A stretch of DNA of 64,000 nt. It comes from Anarhynchus alexandrinus. Its lineage: Eukaryota > Chordata > Aves > Charadriiformes > Charadriidae. How positions within the stretch are numbered: position 1 is the stretch's first letter; each line of letters opens with the position of its first letter. Location of the stretch: NCBI GenBank assembly GCA_008711295.1, contig VUYV01000008.1, positions 1,727,257-1,791,256 on the forward strand, written 5' to 3'. A program made the translations under genes and the position numbers. Positions 41,701 to 64,000 of this stretch are shown here, one piece after another. Below the pieces are notes generated by a model that saw only the letters and a program-made list of their open reading frames with translations, searched no databases and was not told the origin of the DNA.

Positions 41701-42922
41701 AGCGCTGCAGTGATTTTCTTTCTTTCTGCTCTCCCCCTGCAAAATATCCAAAAAGCATCAGGAACTGATGCTGCTTTAATGACAGACAGGTAAAGAAAGT
41801 TAAAGGCTGAGTGGGTGGTGAGGTCTATAGAACATTTGCAGCCCAAACAATGGAAAAAAAATTTGGTACAAATACTCAAGTAATTAACACATAGCATCAT
41901 AATGCGGTTCACAATGAGCAGCAGCCCTGGCTGCAGCGGAGCCTCTGAACTGTGAAGTTCCCGTTTCTTTTAATGCGGCTGATGTCCAGCAGGAAAGTGG
42001 GCAGCCCACCACTATAAAGTTTTAATTGAGCTACTTCAGTGTGTTGTCACAGGAACAGCAGCAAAGAAAGCGCTCGGGAGCTGCCCAATAACCTACCGAT
42101 CCATGAGACCTGTGCGTTTCTCCGGGGCACCTAATGAATGAGAGCGCCATCACCTATGGGTGCTGGGAAGGGGTCAGGGCTGTCACGGGACCTCATACAT
42201 CTTCTACTCTGCTGCCACACTGAAAAGGGACATGATGCACATAGTTCACCCACCACCAAGGGACCAAGCTGGGAGAGGGGGTTAAATGGGCATAGAAAGG
42301 CTGTTTTAACTCTTAAAAAGCCCCATAATTTACTTCTAAAAGACCTCTTGCTAAATTAAGAGCTTATAACTGCATTCTTGGCTATCCTTACACAGTTTAG
42401 GTGGCAGTACATAGGCTTCATACAGGATCCTTTCTCTTAGGCAGAATGGACCTTCACTGGGAAGCCACGTTAGCCAGGAAACAGGCATTTCTGCTTGCAA
42501 TAACTGCAGAGGAGTTCAAAGTTGCATGAAAGCTGTATTGACAGTGAAGGTAGCCATCAGAGAAAAAAAGATAATAAGATGTGATAGAAAGTATTCAATC
42601 AGCATTAATAACAAGGCAGATGTGTCTTTATTAAATGCTGAAAGATCCAATGTAGCTGTGTGGTTACAAAACCCATGGAACATTACCTTTTATGTCCAAG
42701 ATTGGTGCAACACCTTGATTTATTTTTTTTTTATTTTTTTTTTTCTCTCCACTTTGGCAGTCTGTGCTGAAAAAGACATTTGAGCTCCCCCTTGTGTACC
42801 GGCATTCAGCATGGCGCGCGCAGGAGCTGGGGCCCTTCATTCGCTTGTGCCTTATGGATCAGAATTTCCCAGCTTTTGTGGAAGATGTGGAGAAGGAATT
42901 GAAAAAACTCACAGACGGCTGA
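17531..42922 (+). CDS. REC114: REC114 meiotic recombination protein, full coding span (6 exons)
   Basis: Joining 17531-17704, 18198-18287, 33480-33563, 37819-38034, 39836-39904 and 42761-42922 gives an uninterrupted 264-residue protein plus stop. All junctions are phase 0 with AG acceptors and GT donors. REC114 works with MEI4, IHO1, TOPOVIBL and ANKRD31 on meiotic chromosome axes to promote SPO11-dependent double-strand breaks; that role is family knowledge. Exons 1-4 encode the N-terminal pleckstrin-homology-like domain (hallmarks [37 protein letters not shown]). Exon 5 and the end of exon 4 form a short polar linker. Exon 6 encodes the conserved C-terminal helices ([17 protein letters not shown], ending VEKELKKL) that bind MEI4. 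Mammalian proteins are of similar length, about 260-270 residues. The linker is the least conserved part and is shorter on the exon 5 side than I would expect. No frameshift or stop is seen, so the gene appears functional. Confidence 0.93.
17705..18197 (+). other. REC114: REC114 intron 1
   Basis: 493 bp, GTGAAG donor and TTTTTAAAG acceptor. It has a short T-rich tract near 17,890-17,905 and no other recognised element. Confidence 0.85.
18198..18287 (+). CDS. REC114: REC114 coding exon 2
   Basis: Thirty codons flanked by a pyrimidine-rich acceptor ending AAAG and the donor CTG|GTAAGT. The residues start [11 protein letters not shown] and end SQGRTVL, almost the same as the mammalian VFDSNEESGYL block. 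These are central beta strands of the PH-like domain. The first intron is only 493 bp. Confidence 0.95.
22444..24045 (+). CDS. CR1 ORF2 fragment: reverse transcriptase, uninterrupted
   Basis: The frame is open from just after a TAA at 22441 to the stop at 24043-24045, about 533 codons, with no frameshift or internal stop. It includes [17 protein letters not shown], motif [20 protein letters not shown], motif [18 protein letters not shown] and the catalytic FADD at 23242-23253. The C-terminal region ends LGNLV. The protein would make cDNA from CR1 RNA, but with no endonuclease and no own start it is not an autonomous element. I treat it as a young relic rather than a host gene. Confidence 0.9.
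   Translation, partial: HFFALVFTGKDCSRTAHDAECKSEDWENGELPTVGEDQVRDHLRNLKVHKSMGPDEIHPQVLRELADEVGKPLAIIFEKSWRSGEVPADWKRGNITPVFKKGNKEDPGNYRPVSLTSVPGKIMEQVLLETLLRHTENKEVIGDSQHDFIKGRSCLTNLMAFYEGVTAAVDKGRLTDVIYLDLCKAFDTVPHDILVSKLKGRGFDKWTIRWIKNWLDGLTQRVAVNGSMSKWRPVTSGVPQGSVLGPVLFNIFVGDMDSGVKCTLSKFADDTKLFGEVDTLEGRDAIQRDLDRLERWAQANLMQFNKAKCKVLHLGWSNPKHKSRLGGEWLESSPEEEDLGVLINEKLNMSQQCAIAAQAANRILGCIKRSVASRAREGILPLYSTLVRPHLEYCIQLWSPQHKKDMDLLERVQRRATRMIRGLEHLSYEERLKELGLFSLEKRRLRGDLIAAFQYLKGAYRRAGEGLFTRACSDRTRGNGFKLEEGRFRLNIRKKFFTLRVVRHWNRLPREVVEAPCLEVFKARLDVALGNLV
22449..24133 (+). mobile_element. CR1 LINE, 5'-truncated, with open reverse transcriptase frame
   Basis: A non-LTR retrotransposon of the CR1 family in REC114 intron 2, same orientation as the gene. 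Similarity begins near 22,449 (VFTGKDCS) and runs to the CR1 3' end, which finishes with two copies of ATTCTATG (24,116-24,131). The endonuclease part and 5' end are missing, the usual result of incomplete reverse transcription. The element is GC-rich compared with its surroundings. No clear target-site duplication is visible, as is typical for CR1. Confidence 0.95.
31772..31788. repeat. Poly(C) run (17)
   Basis: Seventeen C in a row, so a G run on the minus strand, in REC114 intron 2. It is prone to length errors and instability. Confidence 0.9.
33480..33563 (+). CDS. REC114: REC114 coding exon 3
   Basis: Twenty-eight codons after a TTTATTTCAG acceptor, ending AAG|GTAAGT. The peptide begins [19 protein letters not shown] and continues CLLLRAQSK. 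The mammalian counterpart reads EGFSLI..WLKIVRR.DCLL. It is phase 0 on both sides and lies 15.2 kb from exon 2, across the intron that carries the long CR1. Confidence 0.95.
33564..37818 (+). other. REC114: REC114 intron 3
   Basis: 4.3 kb, AT-rich. It contains two open stretches of uncertain meaning, at 34,834-35,039 and about 36,950-37,333. Both are discussed as observations; neither fits the main transcript. Confidence 0.8.
37819..38034 (+). CDS. REC114: REC114 coding exon 4
   Basis: Seventy-two codons between CTGAGCAG and the donor ACA|GTAAGT. It starts [17 protein letters not shown] and continues through [15 protein letters not shown], the last strand and long helix of the PH-like domain with its conserved Cys pair. 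From about VTDEQSQ onward it becomes a polar, probably disordered linker. Confidence 0.95.
38035..39835 (+). other. REC114: REC114 intron 4
   Basis: 1.8 kb without recognised repeats or genes. A small inverted repeat (ACAATTG, 3-bp loop, CAATTGT) lies near 38,514. Confidence 0.8.
39836..39904 (+). CDS. REC114: REC114 coding exon 5 (linker)
   Basis: Twenty-three codons between TTTTCTAG and CAG|GTAAAA. The peptide runs [16 protein letters not shown] then SVTQLAQ. I did not recognise strong similarity in this low-constraint linker. The call rests on canonical splice sites, phase 0 on both sides, and the correct total protein length. The donor GTAAAA is weaker than average, so skipping is possible and would keep the frame. 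Confidence 0.75.
39905..42760 (+). other. REC114: REC114 intron 5
   Basis: 2.9 kb ending in a long T tract before the exon 6 acceptor. It holds an exon-like open stretch on the opposite strand at 40,465-40,580 (see observations) and is otherwise unannotated. Confidence 0.75.
42761..42922 (+). CDS. REC114: REC114 coding exon 6 and stop
   Basis: The acceptor has a very long T tract (about 42,720-42,750, ending TTTGGCAG). The exon encodes 53 residues and a TGA. The block [20 protein letters not shown] followed by [14 protein letters not shown] is the most conserved C-terminal part of the family. In mouse, this region dimerises and binds the N terminus of MEI4 (family knowledge). Confidence 0.95.
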   Translation, partial: SVLKKTFELPLVYRHSAWRAQELGPFIRLCLMDQNFPAFVEDVEKELKKLTDG

Positions 42923-42996
42923 GAAATAGCAGCGAATTCCCACTGCAATGCACACTCTGGGACACCCAGCACGTGGGACGCACAGGCTTAAGTGTG

Positions 42997-43002
42997 ATTA
43001 AA
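42997..43002 (+). terminator. REC114: Likely REC114 poly(A) signal (ATTAAA)
   Basis: ATTAAA lies 75 bp after the stop and is followed by a GT/T-rich tract at about 43,024-43,042. It is the first usable hexamer, giving a very short 3'UTR of roughly 90 bp. This is inferred from motif and position only. Confidence 0.55.
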
Positions 43003-43030
43003 GGTTTGAAAAAGTCTTCACACGTTTGTG

Positions 43031-44564
43031 TTTTTTTTTTTTGTCAGTGTTTTATTTTTAAAAACAGGTGAATCCACTTTTTTTTATACATCATTGCACT
43101 TCAACAAATACACAGAACACAAGTTCATGCATCTACAGTTACGCACATCATGAGAACCCTGTTAGGTCTATTTCTACAATCTTTAAATCATGAGAAATTA
43201 CAGTGTCAAACTAAAGAGTATAACTAGTTGCATAGAATATCACCATGCTGTAACATTTCATCATTTAAACAAACAAAAAAAAAACTTATAAAAGTTTGCC
43301 TGAATCGAATGTACAAGAATATGTTGAACACATCAGTGCAAAAGGATCTGAGAATTTACATGAGTTAACAAAAAAAACCAAAAAAAATCACTTAAAAAGC
43401 AATCATATATATATATTTATAAACTGAAGTTTTGTTTCTGTTTTCAACTGCATTCCACCACCATGTCGAACCATTCCAGCTTTTGAAGTCTGATTATAGG
43501 ACACCCGAGTCTCTCTCTTATAGGTTAAGCCCTTAAGATAATTTCGATTTATATTACTTCTCTAAGTACCAGAACAGTATAATTCTCTCATCTTTCAGAC
43601 ATACAGTAAGGAATGAACATCAGCAGCTTCAAAATGAAACACAATTACTGTATTTTGGTTTTCCCCCTCCCCCAAAATATAAATATATACTGTATATATT
43701 TTTAAGTTTTGCTGTACTTTACAAAAAGTATCACTAGATGGCAGCGGTGCATTTTAGAGCTTTGCCAAATTTTTAACAGCTACAGGAAGTAAAAAATGGC
43801 GCATGCGTGAACAGACTTACTACTTCTAATGTTTTAAATAGATTAAGGAAAATTTAAAAAATAAAATAAAAGAAAAGCAACATTCACAGCACATCAAGCC
43901 CAAAATAGTTTACACCTTCTACACTGAAGCATTATTAAAATTTATCTGGCTAGGTCATCCTTACAGGAGAGGCTAAATAAGGCATGCTTTAGACAGTCAT
44001 ATTGTTGCTCACTTGAAAAGGAAAAAAAAAAAAAAGAAAAATAAAAAGAAATCAGACAGAACTGGAGTTCTAGAACCAAGAGTTCCAACCCTTAAATTTA
44101 GCAGGTCATATTGCCATCAGTCTCTCAGAAACTTAAAGCTCTAAAAAAGAAACGAGAAAAGGTGCTAGTCAATGCCCGGCAGCGTTTCCAACATCCCGTG
44201 CCGTAACAGCGTGCAATCAAAAAGCTTAACGTCCCTTTCCGTCTAAAACGAAGAGAGAGGCTTCCCAACCAAGGTTAGCTTCCAGATTTTACCATTGAAT
44301 AAGGAAGGGTTTGGGGTTTTGTTGGTGGTTTGTTTTTTTTTTTTCATTAGCAATAGTAGTGATTACGTAGAGTTCAACAGATCATTAAGCTACCTGCGTA
44401 TTTTATGAAAGAAATCTTTTGCTACCCCCGGTGCTCCCTGCAGTGGGGCGGGACGGCTCACGCCATCCCCTGTGGAACAGGTTATGTGTTTCCGCACCCC
44501 AACCACTACAGAAACGGGAGGACTTTAGCCTGACAAGGGAGTCATACTTACATGATCAGCATTT
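43031..44564 (-). other. NPTN: NPTN 3'UTR with a probable intron
   Basis: Thirteen bases after the stop there is a strong donor AT|GTAAGTATG (exon end 44552). A strong acceptor with the tract TTTCTCGTTTCTTTTTTAG places the next exon at 44140 and below. The proposed 3'UTR intron is therefore 44551-44141 (411 bp), with the remaining 3'UTR at 44140 to about 43,035, AT-rich with A/T runs and an (AT)n patch near 43,408. The junction is within 20 nt of the stop, so nonsense-mediated decay would not be expected. An unspliced 3'UTR is the alternative. Confidence 0.6.
43051..43056 (-). terminator. NPTN: Likely NPTN poly(A) signal (AATAAA)
   Basis: TTTATT on the plus strand, so AATAAA on the minus strand. 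It is the only canonical hexamer I noticed near the end of the AT-rich 3'UTR. Cleavage would be at about 43,030-43,040, right next to the REC114 3' end. Confidence 0.55.
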
Positions 44565-57831
<13,267 letters not shown>

Positions 57832-60800
57832 TTACAAGCTGCTCATCAAAGTGAGAGTTCTTTCAAGCTCTGAGAATCTGAACAGAAAATAAGTAACAAG
57901 CTCCCTGGAAGCTGTTCCTTTCCCACACTGAGCCCATCTTACAGAAGAAAAATTGCGATTCCCACGTCTCTCCAAGCAGCATCTCAACTGAAGATCTGCA
58001 AGAACGTCTTTCAGTCTTGGTTTGCCAGACAAACTGAGGGACAAGGGAGAAATCTCAACATCAAACTTGAGTTATCTACCACAAACCTACAAAACTACGA
58101 CGGCCCAGCTGTTCCCCAGTGCAAGAAGCTGCGAAACATCCACATCTCCCTTCCCACCGCTCAGGAGGTCCCTGCGGCTCTGCAGTACCTTCAGCTTTGG
58201 AAGAGAGCTGTCTGAGAGTCTGGTTACAACTTGCCCATCGCGTCAGGACTCTGAGCTGATACTGTCCTAACATGAATTTCTGAAAGTTGAATCAAGGTAT
58301 TCTTCCTTGCAGCAAGATTTTTAGATTTGGTCCACAAACATGCTGTGACTTGTTACACTTAACACTCGTTATACCTTACAGCAACGCTACTCCTGGGTAC
58401 CGCTGGGTATCTGTAATGCAGCAAAAGTCAAAATCCCTCCAATAAAAACCATTTCGTTCAGCCTACCCACAAACATATATATTCTACAGAGGGTTGCAGG
58501 TGAAGCTGGGCAACCGCAAGAAAAACACAGCCCTGAATATCAACAGAGGGTCTTCTGAATTCATTTATCTATAAATAACGTCACTGCTGTTTGTCACAGC
58601 AGCCCCTTGCAGCCTAATACCTCACGAGAGATTACGATGGATGAATGGACTGCCTGAGCTGAACCTTCGCTTAAGCAGATGGCTTTGGTGCCGTAGTGAC
58701 CACCTTTAAAGCCCATTCGCTTTCTAGCTTGCTAATTATGTCACACGTGGCCTGCTGTGTGATTGCAGGACACTGATCTGTTAATCCAGTCAAAGTCCAA
58801 TCTGAGTGCTCCAGGAAAAGACCCCCGGGCACTGGAATTTAATAGAAGGGTCTATTCAAGGAGAGTTCCCTTTACCACTAGCAGCTCCTACAGAGAGGGA
58901 ACACAGTTTGTGACAGCTTATCTGCAGCTGCAAGCTAAAAGAATTAAGCAAATTTCACAGTTGTCATCAGTCACAGCAAACAAAAATAAGCAAAACACCT
59001 CGTGCAAAAGGATAACATCAGCTGAACCTGCTCTTCCCCGAAATTACATCAAAACTCTTCGGAAAAATGTTCAGCAAGCTTAAGTGCTAAAGGAATTATC
59101 ATATTTCAAAGGCAAAGGCTTTTCAAATGCAGAGTGCATCCCACGCCTTACTCCTGCAAGATTCTTTTCAGACAGTAATGCAGCTGATGGATAATGTTGT
59201 TAGAGGCAGAATTAATATAAGCTTCTGAACAACAGAAAAATCATGGTTTTAAGAACACATAAGCTACAGCGTTCCTTAGTACGTGTGTATTCGCCTGAAA
59301 AGACATCACCAGGAGAGGCTGATCAACCCAGGCTTTTCTCAAAATGCCTGTGTAAATTCAAACAGGATTTCCAACACACGCCTGAGTTTTGCAGAAGTTC
59401 TGACCATTTGCCATGTAAAGAAACATGCCTCTGCTGCTTATGGAATTATTAACTCTTAGCTGTATTTTCTAACCCATTATTTGCCCCAACTCAGCAACAG
59501 CCAGAGCTGTCAGTATGGACTGACAAGCTGAACAGATCCTCCACGCTGAGAGGTGTGCTGCTCCTGCTGCAGAGGATGCAGAGACGTTGGCCACCAGAAA
59601 GTAAAACTAACTCCATGACTTCTGGTAGAACCCCTTTAAGGAAATTATGCCATTTTAAAATAATTTAATATGTTAAGAATGTTTTTTGTTTGGGTTTTTT
59701 TTTTTAATTTTTAAGTGAATATTTTTTCAGCAGGGAGATGAAAAAGAGCTCATTACCTAAGAAAAATACTATGATTGTATCATCCCATAAGGAAGAAGGT
59801 GAAGGAAGTACTTGGTTAAAGCCTGGAAGTACCCACACAGGCAAATAATGGCTTTGCTAACAATATTCATGACCATATAGCAAGACCAATGCATGAAGCT
59901 TAGACAAATGCCGACTAATTGCAAGATGATGCTAACCATAACCACGATACATAGGAACAAGGCGCTAGGGCTTTTATTTAAGAAAACCGACACCTAAAAT
60001 GTATCTTTACACATCAAATATGAAATTACTTTGAAAGACGAAAACCACAAACTGAATGAAGACACCAGATCATAAGAATTCTCTGGTCTCGTGCAAAAAG
60101 AAGCTGTCATGTATTGAAACTGAAGCAAGCTGGAAAGGAAAGAACATCACATACTACCTGTGCCTATAAGGGGCAATAATACTCGGAGGAAATGAAGTTT
60201 TCAAGCTGCAGGTCTCTAAGCAGACAATAAATCAGCATTAAGGTAGAGTGAGCACTGCATTACATCTTCAAGATACTAAGCACAAACATGCACCTGCAAT
60301 GTCCTTTTAAACCACTCTCCACAGCCTCAATGAGGAATATAACATTTATTCCAAAAGATGGTGGTTCAACAAGAAGTGAGTTTCACCTTGTGATCTACTG
60401 AAAGGTGTCATCTCTTCCTTGCTAGGCTTGGCAAGTTCTCCGTTAGGCACCAGCTAGGTAAGCCCAGCAACTTCCCTACCACTTTTGCTTACTTAAGGAC
60501 GATAGGCAGAGATCGCATCCAACCTAAGGAAAATGAAAGGCCAGTAGAAGCAGAGCACAAGGGAGAGACTTAAGGTGGCAATGCAATGGTCCCAAACCTG
60601 TCCCTGACGGGCTCTCAAAAGCGATTGCAAATTACCCCCATTAGGAAAAGAAGAAATAGGATTCATCAGCTTCAAGTTGAAGCCCCACACAGTCTCCATC
60701 TGTCAGCGCTTTGTTTTTTCACTGCCATCTACCAGCAGCCAGGGAGCAAAAGCTGAACCTTGCAGGGGAAGAGGGTACAGCCAGTCGGCACGCTGCAGGT

Positions 60801-60838
60801 GGCCCACTTTTTCTGTAAGGTTGCTGACAGAGAGGAAT

Positions 60839-60857
60839 AGAAAGAAAGAAAGAAAGA
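60839..60857 (+). repeat. GAAA microsatellite
   Basis: About four and a half units of AGAA ending in GAGGG. Short and nearly perfect. Confidence 0.8.
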
Positions 60858-62615
60858 GGGAAAGCTTTCTAGGACACCTTAACTTCTACTGCAGCGTGAC
60901 CTAGTGTTCTCCTTCTTTAAGGAGAGGACATCTTTGCCAGGTCATCCCAATGAGAGCAGAAGTGACAAGAATACATTCTGCTCTTTCCTTGCTGGGCACG
61001 GTTATGCAGCAGCCATTTCCAGCTCTACTAGGACAGGGGCTATTTTTATACGCAGTCTGAGGGGAGCACTACATGGAATATTAATATTTGAGGGCATCTG
61101 ATGCTAGCCAGTTTCAAGCTAGGGCTGAGATATTAATCCAGTACTTATTCTACCAAACTGTTTGGCTAATTGTGTTCTGCTGTATAAGCTACAATTACAA
61201 TATTGTTGCAACTGATCTCAGTCACAGATTTAGAGACACAGCAATGTTTTCCTGTGAAGCTTTCAAGTCAAAGATTTTTCTTACAGCATTCTGCTCCAGT
61301 GCCAGTAAGAGATAAAGCACAGAATGAAGCAGGTTTTGTTCAGAAAGGACTTCGATTTCACTTCAGCTTTTAAGCAGCAGAAGCCACATCTCTGTTCAGA
61401 CACAGTTGGCTGTAGAGACGTGGGCACAACGTGCTATGTCAGCTCCTACATCAACGAAACCAAGATAATGCCCCGGATAAAAGCAAGCAACATTTTTATC
61501 CTTATATTGTGCAACAGGTAAACAAAATCCTGAAAGCTTGTTTGAAACAGCGTACAAAGGAGCAAAAAGAAACAGGGTTAGTTTAAATTAATTGCTAGTA
61601 AAAAAAAAAAAAATAATGTAAATACAGATTTATTCATACACAAGAGTAAACTGCTGCTAAGCATCATGCTTTTGATATTTTGAAACTGAATCACAACAGA
61701 AAGGGGGTTTGTGCCAGAGTAAGCACTGAGCCTTTACGCTTGGAGTACCCAACAGGCACAAGATGCACTGTGCAGCAAGTGCTTTGTGAACGGTATGCTG
61801 TGAATACAGCCCTGAAAAGAGAGGGGGGTTTCTTGTTACAGGGAATGCAATGCCATTTCTTGATATAGGAGGTATTCAGCCTTTAATTTCCAGGTATTTA
61901 CAAGATGGTTTACTACCATTACTAAAAAGGAGAGAACTAATATGCATAAACACCTCCAAACCACGTCCCAGTTCGCAAAACCTCTTCAAGCTTTCCCATT
62001 AAAAGACAAAATTAAAGCAAGGGCAAGAGAACCTAAAAATATTCTTGGATGTAAAAACTATTATGTCTTACGGGTGACCTAGTAAAAGGGCTCAAAGATT
62101 TATTTTTCTGCATTATAATTCTAATCCATGTCTACCTTTATAGCCTGGGCGGAGAGCTAGGACACCAAAGGTACTGCAAGAAGGGAGAACGTGACATGCA
62201 TTTTCGGTATAATGCTTAGGACCACTCTAAGATGCAGTTGTGCTAAGAGAATGCTTGATTGCTTAATTAATTTCTGGTACAGCATTGTGAAATTGCAGCC
62301 AGGAGTCAAGAAACCAAGGTCTTCCAAGGCTGCCGAAATAACCACTTGTTTTCCAGCACACAGCTTGGGCTGGAGCCAGAGCAAAAGTGGAAGAGTAACA
62401 TTCTGAGTGCAGGTATCGCATGTGAAACAGGAGCCTCTGGCTCAGCTGAAGTTCAGGAGTATAATAAGCATTTTTCAAAAGTGCTAAGTTTTATGTCTCT
62501 TAGAAGCAGCGAACGGGACTGGTCTGAGCACTTGCTATTGGGAAATCAATAGCAACTGGGGAAGACAGAAGAGAAAGGTGCAAAATGAGCGAGGAATGAG
62601 GAGGGAAGTCAGAAG

Positions 62616-62797
62616 AATCACAGAATGGTCGGAGTTGGAAGGGACCTCTGGAGATCTTTTAGTCCAACCCCCCTGCCAAAACAGGTTCACCTACAGCAGG
62701 TTGGACAGGAACGCAGCCAGGCAGGTTTTGAGTATCTTCAGAGCAGGAGACTCCACAACCTCTCTGGGTAGCCTGTGCCAGTGCTCTGGCACCCTCA
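62616..62797 (-). mobile_element. CR1 3'-end fragment
   Basis: About 180 bp of CR1 3' end on the minus strand: the [14 protein letters not shown] region, a diverged tail with AGGTCCCTTCCAACTCC, and the final TCTGTGATT. It is more diverged from the 22-kb copy than the 45-kb fragment is, suggesting another CR1 subfamily. It lies 5' of the visible NPTN exons, within an NPTN intron. Confidence 0.9.
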
Positions 62798-64000
62798 AAC
62801 CCCCTTGAATCCCCTCGATAAGATAATGGCAGAAAAGCCTTATAGGAAGAGGCATGAAAAAGCTCTACCCATCCAGGTGCACAGAAAGAAGGAAGCCTTT
62901 GATGGGAACAGATACCCTCCATCAGTCATGCTACATACATCAAGATCTTTCTCGATGCTTGCACTACTTTGGGGCAGCTAGAGGGAACCAAAAGCATGTT
63001 CTTTCCCATCTGGATCTCACTGCTCCTGCTCTGCACCGGACAATGGTTGGTGGACTATCGGAAGACAAGAAGGAACTGGTTTCTTCCTCCTCCTCCTGAG
63101 ATCTTGATACGAGCAGAAAGATTGGCCAAGCAAAGTTCTTCAGGGTTGCATTTTCTTTTTCTTTTAATCTTCAAGTTTTCAGAGCTCCAGCATCACAACA
63201 CCACAGCAAAAGCACTGGCAGGTATTTCCACTGCATGGCAAAGGAGCAATTAAAAAAAGCCTACTTCCAGATGGGAAGTAGACGGGCACACTGCATCTTG
63301 GCTAGTGCCCGGCAGGATCATCACCACTGTTCTTGCTGAAAATAACTACATCATACATCACGGCCTGGTTACCTGCAATGCTCTCAGCTGGCCGACTTCA
63401 CAGCACAAGGAAAGGGTGGGAGAAGATCCCTATGTCAAGGTGAAATCTTCCTAATATCAGCGTTTGCTCAGCCAGTTGTTTCAGACTTAGAGCTGTACTC
63501 AACACGATGCCCCTTACAGCTCTGAGAATTCGAGAAAAAACACTCAAAGCCTCCACCAGACACTTAATCCAAAAGCCAACTGTATGAGGGAAGCCAGACT
63601 TACACCGTTCCTGGGAATTCCGAGAGACTGACATTAAAACCCGGTATTCGCAACTGCTTTTATACTAGTGCTGCCTTAGTAATTTTTTTACGAAGAAAAT
63701 CTGTTTTAAATCTGCAAGCACACCTAGCGATTCTAAAAGCGATGCTCGCGTCTCTGCATTTTTATCTTCTTACATAGCACACGCAGAGATTCAGGAAGAA
63801 AATAGGCAACATTACATAAAAAGCAAATGGCACTGGTATATCCTGGGTTACATCTGCTGTGAGGCATTTGTTAAAGTTGTTCACAAGTTGTCAGAAAGTC
63901 ACTATTTTGGTCCACAAGCACTTTCGTATTCAGAACCATCCTTTCTATGTGCATCAGCAGTTAAAAATTGCAATGTAATTACAATTAGCAATTAAGCAAT

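Overview
The window looks like a piece of a bird nuclear genome. It is AT-rich and intron-rich, has one CpG island, and contains three CR1 LINE copies with the avian-type CR1 3' end. One copy ends in the octamer repeat ATTCTATG. The two genes I can identify by exon-level protein similarity are REC114 (plus strand) and NPTN, neuroplastin (minus strand). They are neighbours in the same tail-to-tail arrangement in human 15q24, so the locus is a conserved amniote block. The species cannot be named from the sequence.

Layout. 1-17,270 is intergenic with no recognisable gene; it holds a degraded MIR-like SINE, a perfect 12-bp-arm palindrome and simple repeats. About 17,270-17,720 is a CpG island with two inverted CCAAT boxes, the promoter and first exon of REC114. 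17,531-42,922 is REC114 in six coding exons that join in frame to 264 residues, close to the mammalian length. Its 15-kb second intron carries a sense-oriented CR1 whose reverse transcriptase frame is uninterrupted over about 533 codons. REC114 ends about 0.1 kb before the end of NPTN, and their poly(A) signals lie about 50 bp apart on opposite strands (42,997-43,056).

About 43,035-64,000 is the 3' part of NPTN on the minus strand. It includes the two exons of the third Ig domain (the second also encoding the transmembrane segment), a 22-nt microexon with a tandem acceptor that explains the known DDEP insert, the last coding exon, and a probable 3'UTR intron. The exons for the signal peptide and Ig domains 1-2 were not found and should lie beyond 64,000. 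Two more CR1 fragments sit in NPTN introns, both antisense to the window and therefore sense to NPTN.

The two genes have unrelated roles. REC114 is a meiotic factor that promotes SPO11 double-strand breaks. Neuroplastin is a cell-surface Ig protein and an obligatory subunit of plasma-membrane Ca2+ pumps. I saw no operon-like, CRISPR, viral or other unusual multi-gene system. The less explained signals are two exon-like open stretches in REC114 introns (40,465-40,580 minus; 34,834-35,039 plus).
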